The translations under genes and the position numbers were made by a program. Under the pieces are notes generated by a model, which was not told where the DNA came from, did no database searches, and worked only from the letters and a program-made list of their open reading frames with translations. Positions 53,161-62,983 of a DNA stretch of 64,000 nucleotides are shown piece by piece. The stretch comes from Actinostola sp. cb2023 (lineage: Eukaryota > Cnidaria > Anthozoa > Actiniaria > Actinostolidae). The DNA is taken from positions 248,001-312,000 of the forward strand of contig JAUJYZ010000435.1 of assembly GCA_033675265.1 (NCBI GenBank), written 5' to 3'. Positions within the stretch are counted from its first letter, which is position 1, and each line of letters begins with the position of its first letter.

Positions 53161-55873
53161 CAGAGAGAGAGGTCGGTGAGGTCGGTGAGGTCGGTGAGGT
53201 CGGTGTTAGAGTTGAGCCTTCTTTCTCTTTACTGATGGGAAGAACCTCTGGTGTCTCATTCTGCACGAGAGTGGATGGACATGGACATGGAGCCAGATCC
53301 TGGAGAGAAACGGTTGACTCTCTTCCATCCTTGTATTTCACATGTGCATAGGTCGGGTTGGCATCTGTCAGTTCAACTTGGTCAACAAGTAGATTGATGC
53401 TTGTTCGAACAAACCGGCGTAACAGAACTGGCCCAGGGGAGTGCAACCATGATGGTAATGATGTACCATGAGACGAGCGATGCTGAAAGCTAAAGAACCT
53501 CTCATGTGGAGTCGTATTGGTAGATGTAGAGAGAAGTGATCTTATGGAATGAAGGGCATCTGGGAGCAGGAGTTCCCATCTTGAATCGGGCAGATGTGCT
53601 GACTTTAGAGCAAGGCGAACAGCCTTCCAGATGATACCATTGTATCGTTCAACTTGGCCATTTCCAATTGGATGATAAGGTGTGGTTTTGCTTGTTGCTA
53701 TTCCTCGTTGCGATAGGTACTCCTTGAGTTCTTGTGAAAGAAAGGAGGCGCCATGGTCTGAGTGGATATAGCTAGGCATGCCACAGAGGGTAAATATCTG
53801 GTCGAGGCACTTGATGACCGTTGATGAATGCATGTTTGGACATGGGAATGCAAACGGAAAACGTGAATACTCGTCCACCACAGTAAGTATGTATGCATTG
53901 CGAGTTGCAGTAGGTAGAGGGCCCTTGAAGTCAATGCTGAGTCGCTCCATGGGCTGTGTGGCCTTGATGAGGACTCCAGGCTGTGGGCGATAAAACTGGG
54001 GCTTGAGTTCTGCACAGATTCTGCATGCTGAGCATACTCTCTTGACTTCTTCAGTGGAGTATGGAAGATTCTTTGATCTCACAAAATGTAGCATCCGAGT
54101 TACACCGGGATGACACAGCGCCACATGGATTTCATTGAGATTCGTCGTTGACATGGAAGCAGTAAATGCATGTGTAAATGAATCTGGGGCCACATTTTCC
54201 TTGCCCGGTCGATGATTCACTGTATAGCTGAAAGAGGCTAGTTCAAGTCGCCAGTCTTGAATCTTGTAGTTCTTAATCTTTGTACGTTTCCTGTTGTCAA
54301 ACATGAAGGCCACAGAGCGTTGATCAGTTTCAATTGTGAAGTGGTGACCAGCAAGGAAATGCCGCCACTTACGAACTGCTTCTATGATGGCCATTGCCTC
54401 CTTCTCAACTGCAGGATAGTGTAGTTCGCTACTTTGGAGTGTCCTAGACATGAAGGCAACAGGTCGACCACCCTGGTTTAGCGTGGCAGAAATGGCAACT
54501 TCTGAGGCATCACATTCAACCACAAAGGGAAGGCTTTCATCTATTGAGTGAAGAGTTGCATTCTCAAGTTCCTTCTTGAGCATGTTGAACGTAGCTAGGG
54601 CAGTTGCATCCAATGGGAAGGTGGTAGCCTGTGTCATGGGACTTATCTTATCAGAGAAGTTTGGTATCCACTTTGCGTAGTAAGCAAACATGCCGATCAC
54701 CCTGCGGAGGGAGCAGATACTCTCTGGAGGTGGAAACTCTTGAAGGGGGCGGAGTCTTTCTTGGTCAGGGGTGATTACGCCATTGCCAACACAGTATCCG
54801 AGTATGTTGATAGATGTTTTGGATTCCACAGATTTGCTTTCGTTAAGAGTAAGGTTCCTGCATCGGATTGCTTCATGAAATTTCTGAACATTTTTGTCAT
54901 GTTCTGTTTGATCACGTCCTGCCACTGTTATGTTATCCAGGTATGGGAACGTGTCTTTGAGCCCTTTTTCTTCAACGAACCTGTCCATTGCCCTCTGGAA
55001 AACAGCAATGCCGTTAGTAACTCCAAAAGGTATGCGACAGAATTGGTAGAGTCTTCCATTAGCTTCAAATCCAGTATACTTTCCATCAGTCTCTTTTATC
55101 GGCACCTGATGATAAGCGCTCTTAAGATCAAACGTCGAGTAAACTTTATAGAGTGCAAGGTTGTTGACCATGTCGTCAATCCGAGGGAGGGGGTAGGCAT
55201 CAAGCTCTGTGTATTGATTGATGGTCTGTGAGTAGTCAATGCAGAGCCGTTTCTTATGTCGGTGTGATGGATCTTTGGCGACAACGACTTGTGCTCTCCA
55301 AGGCGATATGCTAGGCTCAATAATCCCTTCAGAGAGAAGTTTAGTGATCTCTTGTTGTATAAACTCTTGATCTTCCTTGCTGAAACGCCTTGATTTACTT
55401 GCAATAGGTTTGCAATCGGGAAGAAGATTTGCGAAAAGTGATGGTTCCTCAATAGAGGCTGCAGAGAGGGCACAGACTGGCGTAAACTTTGGAATTATCA
55501 ACTCTGGTTTAGTACCACCGAATTCAATTATGACACTCTTGTGCTGCTTTTGGAAGTCTTGACCGAGAATAATGTCACTACAAAGATCTTTGAGCACACC
55601 CAGACGAATGGATGAGTAGGTACGTTGATCTGCGAAGCAGTGACCAATGATATGGGTCTTAAGAGATGTGAGGGCCATGGATATGTTCTGTGTTGATGGA
55701 TGGATTTTGAGAAACAGTTGTTTGACCATGTTTTCACTTATGAAACTGTCTGTACTTCCAGAATCTAAGAGGGCTGTCAGGACACTCCCGCAGACAGAGA
55801 CTTTCACAGAAGCTTGCATCAAGCTCTCTGGGCATGCAGCAACAATAATTGAACAAAGTGCAGGTGAAGACAT
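52322..55873 (-). CDS. Pol polyprotein of the LTR retrotransposon (PR-RT-RNase H-IN)
   Basis: 1183 codons. Aspartic protease LLDSGSTDSFIS (residue about 37). RT with FDLKSAYHQ (D249) and YLDN (311-314), where the usual second Asp of YxDD is Asn. RNase H VECDAS (D455). Integrase zinc finger (H...H...CSACRIC, about 583-620) and the D,D-35-E core at SIDF (648), HSDHG (706) and GQVERYNG (Glu about 742). An SH3-like end with VELTDANPTYAHVKYKDG follows, then about sixteen 17-residue repeats to the stop. There is no chromodomain. The order PR-RT-RH-IN is that of Ty3/gypsy elements. The frame overlaps the end of gag in another frame, so expression probably needs frameshifting. The C-terminal repeat is unusual. 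The YLDN change may impair RT. Confidence 0.9.
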   Translation of the reverse strand: MSSPALCSIIVAACPESLMQASVKVSVCGSVLTALLDSGSTDSFISENMVKQLFLKIHPSTQNISMALTSLKTHIIGHCFADQRTYSSIRLGVLKDLCSDIILGQDFQKQHKSVIIEFGGTKPELIIPKFTPVCALSAASIEEPSLFANLLPDCKPIASKSRRFSKEDQEFIQQEITKLLSEGIIEPSISPWRAQVVVAKDPSHRHKKRLCIDYSQTINQYTELDAYPLPRIDDMVNNLALYKVYSTFDLKSAYHQVPIKETDGKYTGFEANGRLYQFCRIPFGVTNGIAVFQRAMDRFVEEKGLKDTFPYLDNITVAGRDQTEHDKNVQKFHEAIRCRNLTLNESKSVESKTSINILGYCVGNGVITPDQERLRPLQEFPPPESICSLRRVIGMFAYYAKWIPNFSDKISPMTQATTFPLDATALATFNMLKKELENATLHSIDESLPFVVECDASEVAISATLNQGGRPVAFMSRTLQSSELHYPAVEKEAMAIIEAVRKWRHFLAGHHFTIETDQRSVAFMFDNRKRTKIKNYKIQDWRLELASFSYTVNHRPGKENVAPDSFTHAFTASMSTTNLNEIHVALCHPGVTRMLHFVRSKNLPYSTEEVKRVCSACRICAELKPQFYRPQPGVLIKATQPMERLSIDFKGPLPTATRNAYILTVVDEYSRFPFAFPCPNMHSSTVIKCLDQIFTLCGMPSYIHSDHGASFLSQELKEYLSQRGIATSKTTPYHPIGNGQVERYNGIIWKAVRLALKSAHLPDSRWELLLPDALHSIRSLLSTSTNTTPHERFFSFQHRSSHGTSLPSWLHSPGPVLLRRFVRTSINLLVDQVELTDANPTYAHVKYKDGRESTVSLQDLAPCPCPSTLVQNETPEVLPISKEKEGSTLTPTSPTSPTSPTSLSDPTTQATELQHSTLSDPAPMVQATEFRHSTLSDPAPMVQATELQHSTLSDPAPMVQATEFRQSTLSDPTPMVQATEFRHSTLSDPTPMVQATEFRHSTLSDPAPMVQATELQHSTLSDPAPMVQATELQHSTLSDPAPMVQATEFRRSTLSDPAPMVQATELQHSTLSDPAPMVQATEFRQSTLSDPAPMVQATELQHSTLSDPAPMVQATELQHSTLSDPAPMVQATELQHSTLSDPAPMVQATEFRRSTLSDPAPMVQATELQHSTLSDPSSNGSSN

Positions 55874-56661
55874 TGAAGCTGTGGTGTTTGTAGAGGCTTT
55901 TCACTTACACACTTTTGCGTATTGCCCTTTTTGCCACAGTTGTTACACTGAGAGTTTCGAGCTGGACAATTTCTCCTATTGTGAATGGAATCGCCACAGA
56001 AATAGCACTTCTTCGGTGTAAATGTTGCAGCTAGAGGATTGTCATCGGGTGCAGGGACTTCAACGGCCTGCTCAGCCGAGGGAATGGCTACTGCAGCAGC
56101 TGTGGGGATACCAGGCATAGCATATGCTTCAGCGTTTTTCTGTGCTAAGTCTAAGGCATTTGCTTGGTCGAAGACGGTTTTCAGATCCCGTTGACTGTTT
56201 TCTAGAAGTCGCTGGCGGATTAACGGAGATAGAAGGCCGTTAATAAAGGAATCACGAACCAATTCCTCACGATATTGTTCAGCAGTAACATTCTTAAGAT
56301 TACAATCTTTGCTGAGTTTCCGAAGGTCTTGGAGAAATTATGTAAGAGTTTCGCCGGGTTTCTGACGTCTTGTCGCAAGCAAGTGTTGAGCGAATATTTC
56401 GTTTGGCGTTTTGATAAACAGTTGTTCTAATACCTTCAATGCTGAGTTGTAGTCTGTACAATCCTCAATGTATTCATAAACATTGTGTGACACATAGTTG
56501 ACAAGAGTCCTGTACTTATCGGGGGCCTTTTCACCACATTCATCGATGAAGTTAGTGAAGGTTCTGTGCCAATGCTTCCATTCTTTAGCAGCCGTGGCTG
56601 AGTTTGGATCCAAGTCAAGTCGAGTTGGTTTGAGTAGCGTATCCATGCTGGGTCTTGTCAT
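55819..56661 (-). pseudogene. Gag of the LTR retrotransposon, one in-frame stop
   Basis: Starts at ATG 56661 (MTRPSMDTLLKPTRLDL). A capsid-like helical region with WKHWHRTFTNFI and KTPNEIFAQHLL leads to a TAA at 56338-56340 in GETLT-stop-FLQDL. The same frame then continues to 55819. Two zinc knuckles lie near the end: CYFCGDSIHNRRNC and CNNCGKKGNTQKC (the second short of a perfect CCHC). A single base change explains the stop. Upstream codons up to 56739 are open but derive from an inverted integrase fragment and are not authentic. Confidence 0.75.
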
Positions 56662-56671
56662 ATTTAAGTTG

Positions 56672-56750
56672 AATCTTCCATACTCCACTGAAGAAGTCAA
56701 GAGAGTATGCTCAGCATGCAGAATCTGTGCAGAACTCAAGCCCCAGTTTA
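56672..56750 (+). repeat. inverted copy of the integrase zinc-finger region
   Basis: About 79 bp identical or nearly so to the inverse of 53993-54072, so PYSTEEVKRVCSACRICAEL can be read on the + strand. It lies between the 5' LTR and gag, where the primer-binding site and leader should be. Confidence 0.85.
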
Positions 56751-56752
56751 AA

Positions 56753-56937
56753 TTGTTGGAACCGTACTGAATTGGCTTTATTCAACTTAAAACCAGACTA
56801 CATGTATGTGACAAAACAAAATGGTGGTCACTAAACGAGTACTGTGTCAACAACTGACTAAATGTAGCGCGGGCTCGGATGACACAGGCAACCCAAATGT
56901 ATTACAAAGTAAACTGAGTAGTATAAAGTTTATGTCA
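56753..56937 (-). repeat. 5' LTR
   Basis: 185 bp, TGACATAAAC to TTCCAACA on the minus strand (TG...CA ends). It matches the split 3' LTR with few differences (for example an extra ACATGT here). It carries GGTTCCAACA at its inner edge. Confidence 0.85.
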
Positions 56938-57023
56938 AGTTCCATGGCGTTTGTAGATAATTTTCTAAACCTGTTTAGTTAAACCGCCTTAAACCATGTT
57001 TAAGCCTTGGTGTGAATGGGGTA

Positions 57024-57603
57024 TAAGCTAAAGAAATAATAGTACAATAATGCAAGCTGAATTTCAAATAAGGCAAAGTTATTGATGAAATATAATATAA
57101 TGTATTCTATTGTTCGATCTGAATTCCTGTCTTTTATTAAGGCCATAAGGGCAAATCGTGTGTAGTTGTGCAGCCCAATGAGCTTCTCTAGTTAAGAGTT
57201 CTTTGTCTACATTAAAAGTGGTGTTAATTTGCTCTATACAATGTACTTATTAATTGTACGTCATTTATATATTATTATTTAAATTTTGCACACTTAGTAA
57301 TTATAATGAATAGTAACTTCGCAGGTGGTTTTGTTAGAAAGCATAGCTGACCCTGAGTTTGAATTGATTGGAGGTGGTATATGTACATACTGTAAATTGC
57401 ATGCAATTAATTAAATATATAACATTAGCAGAAGAGCAAGAAATAGCTTCCTTAATCTTATAGATACAACCTGTAGAAATGCTTTTAAAAGACTTGGACT
57501 CTAAGAGAAAAAGGTCGCATTTTTTGTAACACTTAAAACACTTGGATTCAACAAGTGTTGAATTTTCAGATTTACTGTAAGCTTAGAAGGCGCTAATATT
57601 TCT
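57024..57603. other. no gene seen
   Basis: AT-rich intronic sequence without repeats or coding signal that I can recognise. Confidence 0.5.
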
Positions 57604-57607
57604 TTAA

Positions 57608-58620
57608 CCCTTTGACTCCCACGGCGCCCGAAACCGCCCGTAAAAATCGATACTGCTTTTAAAAATTCTAACTTTCTGAATTTTCGTAACATCGATCTCA
57701 TGGCCAGTTATTAGTGACAACTAGATAACTCTTCATATTTTAACCTCAAGTAAACTGAATTACAGGTCCGATTTCTGGGCATTAGTTCAATTTGTTTGCC
57801 ATAAAAATCAAAAATGCGTGTTTTTGACGCAATTTTACACCTCGAAAATGACCGACATTTGACTTGGATTTTCTTCCAAAATACATCCTTGCGAAACAAA
57901 ACGCCACTTTCTCAGCAAACTTCCATCTCTCTTCTTGATATAGTCGTGAATTTTGCCCTCTCTTTTCCTTAACTCGCCGAACAATAGCCATTTCCTTAGG
58001 ACCACTTTCGCTAACACGTGTTTTCCTTCTGCACGCCCGAAAAGGATGCCGGGAAACATCCGGGAATTTCGGCATAGATTTCCCCGAATATCCGTTTTTT
58101 AAGAATATATAGAGTGTCGAGCCACTCGGTCCTACAGGCAAAATATTGCACCGGTTGCATTCTTTACAAGTCCAAAGTCGCCAAAAATGCCTTTGTAGGT
58201 CCTGGAATCCACCACAGAAAGACCAGAGAGACGATTTCACACTTGAGTCCGCCATTTTGAATTTCCAAACGGCAATGTCGAAATGTGTTCGTGAATTCGT
58301 ATCTAAACTCCTGAGTTCTTCCAGGAGAACGGTCTCTACCACACCAGTCAAGCTTAAAGATGCTGTCCTGGGGGCTTCTGTGGTGAATAATGGCTATAAA
58401 CACTCTAAAAATGCAAAATTGACCGCTCCTAGTAGCTACGAGATGCTGTTCCTCGCGGAGATTCACGACAAGAGAAAGATTACGTCAGACCCTGAGCCCG
58501 TGGGCTTTCAGAACTGTCAAGATTTCCATGGAAACCCCTTATATGGAATCGAAATTTCCTATGACGTGATTAGGTCCAGAAAATCGCTAAAAAACTCAAA
58601 AATCTCTGGGTGTCAAAGGG
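57608..58620. mobile_element. TTAA-flanked (piggyBac-type) non-autonomous element, copy C
   Basis: 1013 bp, TTAA at 57604-57607 and 58621-58624. Nearly identical to copy B with a handful of substitutions (for example AACTAGATAAC for AACTAGAGAAC, AAGCTTAAAG for AAGCTTAATG). Same orientation as copies A and B, and it lies in intron 6, whereas A and B are in intron 2. Confidence 0.85.
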
Positions 58621-58815
58621 TTAAGGTTCTTTGTCCTCCTATTTGCTGGCATAATATATTTAGCTGTAAACATTTCTTTTAAAGATGTACATGACTGTAG
58701 AATTAAGCACATGCGAATGTGGAAGTCTAGGATTATAATCTAAAAGTTATGGAAATTTCTTCCCTTTCATCTTTTTTTTTTCTTTAGGAAAAAAAATATT
58801 TTCTTTAGGTCTTAA

Positions 58816-60056
58816 TAGCCTCCTCCGCAGGCAACGCCGGAAAGCGAGGCCGAAGGCCGAGTGGGATCCCTGTGCGAGGCCGAAGGCCGAGAGGGACTGG
58901 GCCCCTAGGAAAAAAAAGGAAGGAGTTGCCTGCCAAATCCAGACAAGGTTATGTCTTTCTGCGCAAGTGACCACGCGCATGTAAATCTAATTCGTGTAGG
59001 GGACAGTACGTGGGGGAATTGTGTGCGATAAAAGTGATTATTACCAGGACGTGAGTGTTTGTCGACGTCTAGTGACAGCATATTGATTCAAGCACTCGAA
59101 ATTACCAAAAACTTATCCAGATTTCTTCCTCTGATCCAGAAAACTCCAATAATTTCGGAGCTTCTAGTTTCGAAGCTGACCTATTTTTTTTTGAGATCTT
59201 TAACTGGTCTACTTTCCGCCGAGCAAGAGTTCAATGGTCGAAGTTTGTGTAGCGACAACACATTGTACGGATGTCCGGCAGCCGATCAGGGTTTTGAAAG
59301 TAGATGTTCGGCAGTCGATCTTTATGTATTTAATTTGAAGCTTAAGCGTAAGTAAATTTAACCGATTCAAACTACGGTATCCTAGCTTTAGCTTTGTTTG
59401 GGCTTCGAAAATATACCTTGTGGCGGATCCCTCGTCACAGTTCAAATCAGCACAACACGGCACACATCGCGACATCGCGAACTGCCGGAATGGTTTTGAA
59501 ACTACTACAGTGTTCGGCAGTCGATTTTGAAGCGTAAGCAATTAATTAAACCGATTCAAACTATCCTACATGTAGCTTTGTTTGGGCTACGATAATACCG
59601 CCGTATACGTTGTGACTGCACATTTTAATAGTACATCGCGAATTGCCGGACAAATACCGTACATGATCGGCAGTCGATTCAGTTTATGTATACTTTGAGG
59701 CGTAAGCAATTTAATAATTTAACCGATTCAAACTATTCTAGCTTTGTTTGGTCTTAGAAATACCTTGTGACAAGCGCCATCGAGTTTGAATTTCGAAGTA
59801 TCAAATCAACACAACACATAATTTGCCTTAGGGGACTATACTAGTTATATCCAATGTGACAAACACCCCCCAGGGGACCCGGGGTGAATTACAAAGTCCA
59901 TCAGGGTGAAGGAGTCGGTCCGTGTATGTCTGGATTTGGCAGGCAACTCCTTCCTTTTTTTTCCTAGGGGCCCAGTCCCTCTCGGCCTTCGGCCTCGCAC
60001 AGGGATCCCACTCGGCCTTCGGCCTCGCTTTCCGGCGTTGCCTGCGGAGGAGGCTA
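58816..60056. mobile_element. Mutator-like element with ~150-bp inverted termini
   Basis: TAGCCTCCTCCGCAGGCAAC at the left is inverted at the right, and the arms stay nearly identical through CGAGGCCGAAGGCCGAG, GGGACTGGGCCCCTAGG and GAAGGAGTTGCCTGCC. A perfect 9-bp duplication AGGTCTTAA flanks it (58807-58815, 60057-60065). Long arms and a 9-bp duplication suggest a non-autonomous MULE. No transposase. The GCCTGCGGAGGAGGCTA word also occurs alone at 7190-7206. Confidence 0.8.
59335..59790. repeat. three diverged tandem units of ~170-200 bp inside the MULE-like element
   Basis: Words GGCAGTCGAT, GCGTAAGCAA, AACCGATTCAAACTA and TAGCTTTGTTTGG recur in the same order three times (about 59330, 59515 and 59665). 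Short open frames across them are not conserved between units. Confidence 0.7.
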
Positions 60057-60304
60057 AGGTCTTAAGATAATTTATAAAATAATTTAGATATAACGCGCGC
60101 TCTGATTGGTTAATTACTATGTTGATATGAGGCTATGTAAACATGGTTCATGACCTTGAACAACCTTGAAGCGATGCAGTGGATTTGATTGTAAAAATAA
60201 CTGACCGCAAATGTATTTTTTTCTGTTGTCAAACATGTTTTATTTACTAAACAAAAGCCATAGAATTACAGTTTTTCTTGTTTAGTTAAGTTCAAGTTCT
60301 ATCT

Positions 60305-60568
60305 ACAATCGTTTGCAAAATACCTTGACACACTTTGAGAAATTCGGACACTTTTTGGCGCGCACGAATTTGGGTTTTCGTTTCCCCCTCCCCCTTTCAA
60401 TGTTGATTGAGAGCGATGTCGATCTTCTGCATCGTGTTCACCACTCAACATTGTACTGGGGGGACGGGGGTTGAGAGTTCTAAGAATATTATTTCAGGCG
60501 CAGCGTCACATTTCTGAAATATCGGTATAAAAAAGACTATTTGTGTCAACTATTTAGCAAACGACTGT
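60305..60568. mobile_element. 264-bp MITE, copy 1
   Basis: Ends ACAATCGTTTGC...GCAAACGACTGT are inverted and flanked by CT on both sides. Nearly identical to the copy at 61960. Contains a GGGGGGACGGGGG run and no coding frame. Confidence 0.7.
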
Positions 60569-60570
60569 CT

Positions 60571-61959
60571 GAGACGTATTATTGGGCTTATTTGTGCAAG
60601 GAAAGGGGTTACACCCCAGGAAGCTGAGGTATAACATGTAATTAATAGTTAGGTTTAATAAGTGGGGCGCACTACAAACTTTAAACTTAAGCCTGTGTCA
60701 GAATGTACGATTTTCGTATTTCAGACCCACCCCTCCCTAACAGCAAATATTGTCCAAATGAGGGGTGGGGTGCAGTAGCTTTGAGCACGTCGGATTGGAA
60801 TGCGATAACGATCTGATAACTCATGTAAACATTGCAAAAGATTGGTTTACTTCACCTAACGTCCAGAACAATCATTATTCGACCAGGAAAACGCAATTAT
60901 TCGGCAATATTATGTCACAGAAATACGTAAATGGTTGGAAATTGCGAACGTCATGCACACACCATCACATCTTGTTCTAAATATTATTACTCTCTGAGTG
61001 TAAACCGTTCAACAACGTATTAACTTTCTATGTATATACATCATACAAACGTAATAGACTAGATGATAAGCTTAGATCATTGAAACCTTTGATAGGTGTA
61101 GAGTGTGTAGAGCGTTGCGACTTGGTTATAAGTGACTCGATTGAACAATATAAATACGTACATTCGTTTCAAGTTCCTAGATAATACCGCTAATTCTCGC
61201 GACTTCGTCGCTCGCTATCAGGAAAGAAAGATTCTCGCGACTTCGTCGCTCGCTATCAGAATAAAAAGTGTGGTCGACTTGCGACAAGGCTAATGTATTT
61301 GTTTATCATAGACCGATACTGTTCAATGTCATTCGAACTGTCATGATCGAGCACCACAGGGATCCCGCATTTCACGTAATGACTGTGTATTGTGTCACAT
61401 AAATACGTAACTGTTTCGAAAGCAGTTCTTTATGCGTTTGTTAAGTCGCCTACTAACATACTACATACAGTGCTTGTGTTGTTGTCATAGATAATCAAAT
61501 CGTGTACAATTTTAAGGCTCATTGCATTACTACATGTAGGTGTGGATGTTTTGTTATCTTTGGCAATAAGTCACGCAAACGCTTAACGCTCTACCAAACA
61601 GATATAAGAATTATGTTTATCTTTCTTTATAATGACATGGTAGAGCGTCGCTCTGATGAAAGGAAACTCCCACAATCCATTTCGGCATAGGAATGTATGA
61701 CAATGTACCACAGGGATCCCGCATTTCACGTAGTAATCACTTGAAGGGTTGCCCATGAAAACTGCATAAGTGACTATTGTGATGATTTTTTTAATGTATT
61801 GCCATTGCTTCAACACACCTACTGGCTTCTAGATACCTAAACAAACATGATTTGGTGATTATTACACTAGATGAAGAGCTTAGATCGAGATTACGTTAAC
61901 CACCAGGTGCGCTCCTTCATTTTGGCATATACATGTAATTCACATATTATAGCTCTCAG
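60571..61959. other. no gene seen; short duplications
   Basis: Between the two MITE copies. Holds two direct copies of TTCTCGCGACTTCGTCGCTC near 61192 and 61231. It also holds two copies of ACCACAGGGATCCCGCATTT (61353 and 61707), which carry the motif found in several other elements here. A 71-codon frame at 60765 has no recognised domain. Confidence 0.45.
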
Positions 61960-62223
61960 ACAATCGTTTGCAAAATACCTTGACACACTTTGAGAAATTC
62001 GGACACTTTTTGGCGCGCACGAATTTGGGTTTTCGTTTCCCCCTCCCCCTTTCAATGTTGATTGAGAGCGATGTCGATCTACTGCGTCGTGTTCACCACT
62101 CAACATTGTACTGGGGGGACGGGGGTTGAGAGTTCTAAGAATATTATTTCAGGCGCAGCGTCACATTTCTGAAATATCGGTATAAAAAAGACTATTTGTG
62201 TCAACTATTTAGCAAACGACTGT
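61960..62223. mobile_element. 264-bp MITE, copy 2
   Basis: Same length and orientation as copy 1 with about two base differences, flanked by AG on both sides. The different flanking dinucleotides indicate two separate insertions rather than a pair of LTRs. Confidence 0.7.
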
Positions 62224-62983
62224 AGATGTGATTTTGATGATTTTAAACCGAAAATTAATTTTGCAAGAATCGAGCTTCAAGTTCATTCAAACTCGGCTGG
62301 CAAGAAACTCGACGAATCGTCCACTTATTTATGCCCACAATAACGAAGAAAAGTAAATATAACGGCTCAGTTTTCTCAATCACATACTAACCATTTTGTA
62401 AGTTATACTTAGCTACACATACATGTAAGTCTTATATTTTCTCAAGTGTACGACTGAAAATATCAAGAAAAGATAGCCGTATTTATACTCACAAAAGAGT
62501 AAAAACAGAGCGATTCTTGTAGCTACACGGCGGGTTCGCCAGAACATTCATATCTCTAGTAAAATATGTCAAAGAAAACATATCTTGAAATGTCTCAGAA
62601 ACGTCCATCGTTTATACATTCTTGTTGAGAAAAGCGACGAAAAGATTCAAAAATACGACAAAAACTGTGGATATTTGGCTACCTGACTTCGTGCTCCATT
62701 CATCAAGATGTCAAATATTTCAGAAAGTTTGACGACTCTTCGTCATTGATCGTGATTCGGCTCAGCTTTTCTCACTTTTGAGATGGCTCCTACTGTCGTT
62801 TATAAGTATTTATAATAATAAATAATAGTAATAATAATAATGTAATAATAATAATAATCTTTATTACTATTATTATTATTATGTTAGGTCTTTGGCTAGC
62901 TATTTAGTCACCAAATACTGTGGAATGGCCCTGGTATAATGCAAATTATAGACATTTACTAATGATTGTGTTTGATGATGCAG
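62224..62983. other. end of intron 6, no gene seen; (AAT)n microsatellite
   Basis: AT-rich, with an AAT/ATT microsatellite at about 62812-62882. TTTGATGATGCAG precedes exon 7. Confidence 0.6.

Larger units (their letters stand above)
49344..56937 (-). mobile_element. Ty3/gypsy-type LTR retrotransposon with nested insertions
   Basis: Minus strand. A 5-bp duplication AGTTC flanks it (49339-49343, 56938-56942). The 5' LTR is 56753-56937 (TGACATAAAC...TTCCAACA on the minus strand). Gag then pol follow. A polypurine tract AGGAAGGAAGAA (about 52130-52141) directly precedes the 3' LTR. The 3' LTR is split into 49344-49372, a short piece near 51232-51245 and 51985-52129 by two later insertions. Without these the element is about 5 kb. 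One nonsense codon in gag, a frameshift at the end of pol and an altered leader indicate a non-functional copy. No envelope-like ORF is seen. Confidence 0.9.
49194..57021. mobile_element. TA-flanked MITE interrupted by an LTR retrotransposon
   Basis: CCCCATTCACACCAA at the left is inverted at the right (TTGGTGTGAATGGGG), with TA on both sides (49192-49193 and 57022-57023). Inner TTGTTTAGTTAA words are also paired. Without the retrotransposon at 49344-56942 it would be about 230 bp. Confidence 0.75.

Noticed and set aside
52201..53235. 344-codon + frame over the 51-bp repeat
   Set aside because: It is the shadow of the repeat that encodes the tail of Pol on the minus strand.
60305..62223. LTR or TRIM retrotransposon with 264-bp direct repeats
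   Set aside because: Each repeat has its own inverted ends and different flanking dinucleotides, and no primer site or polypurine tract adjoins them.
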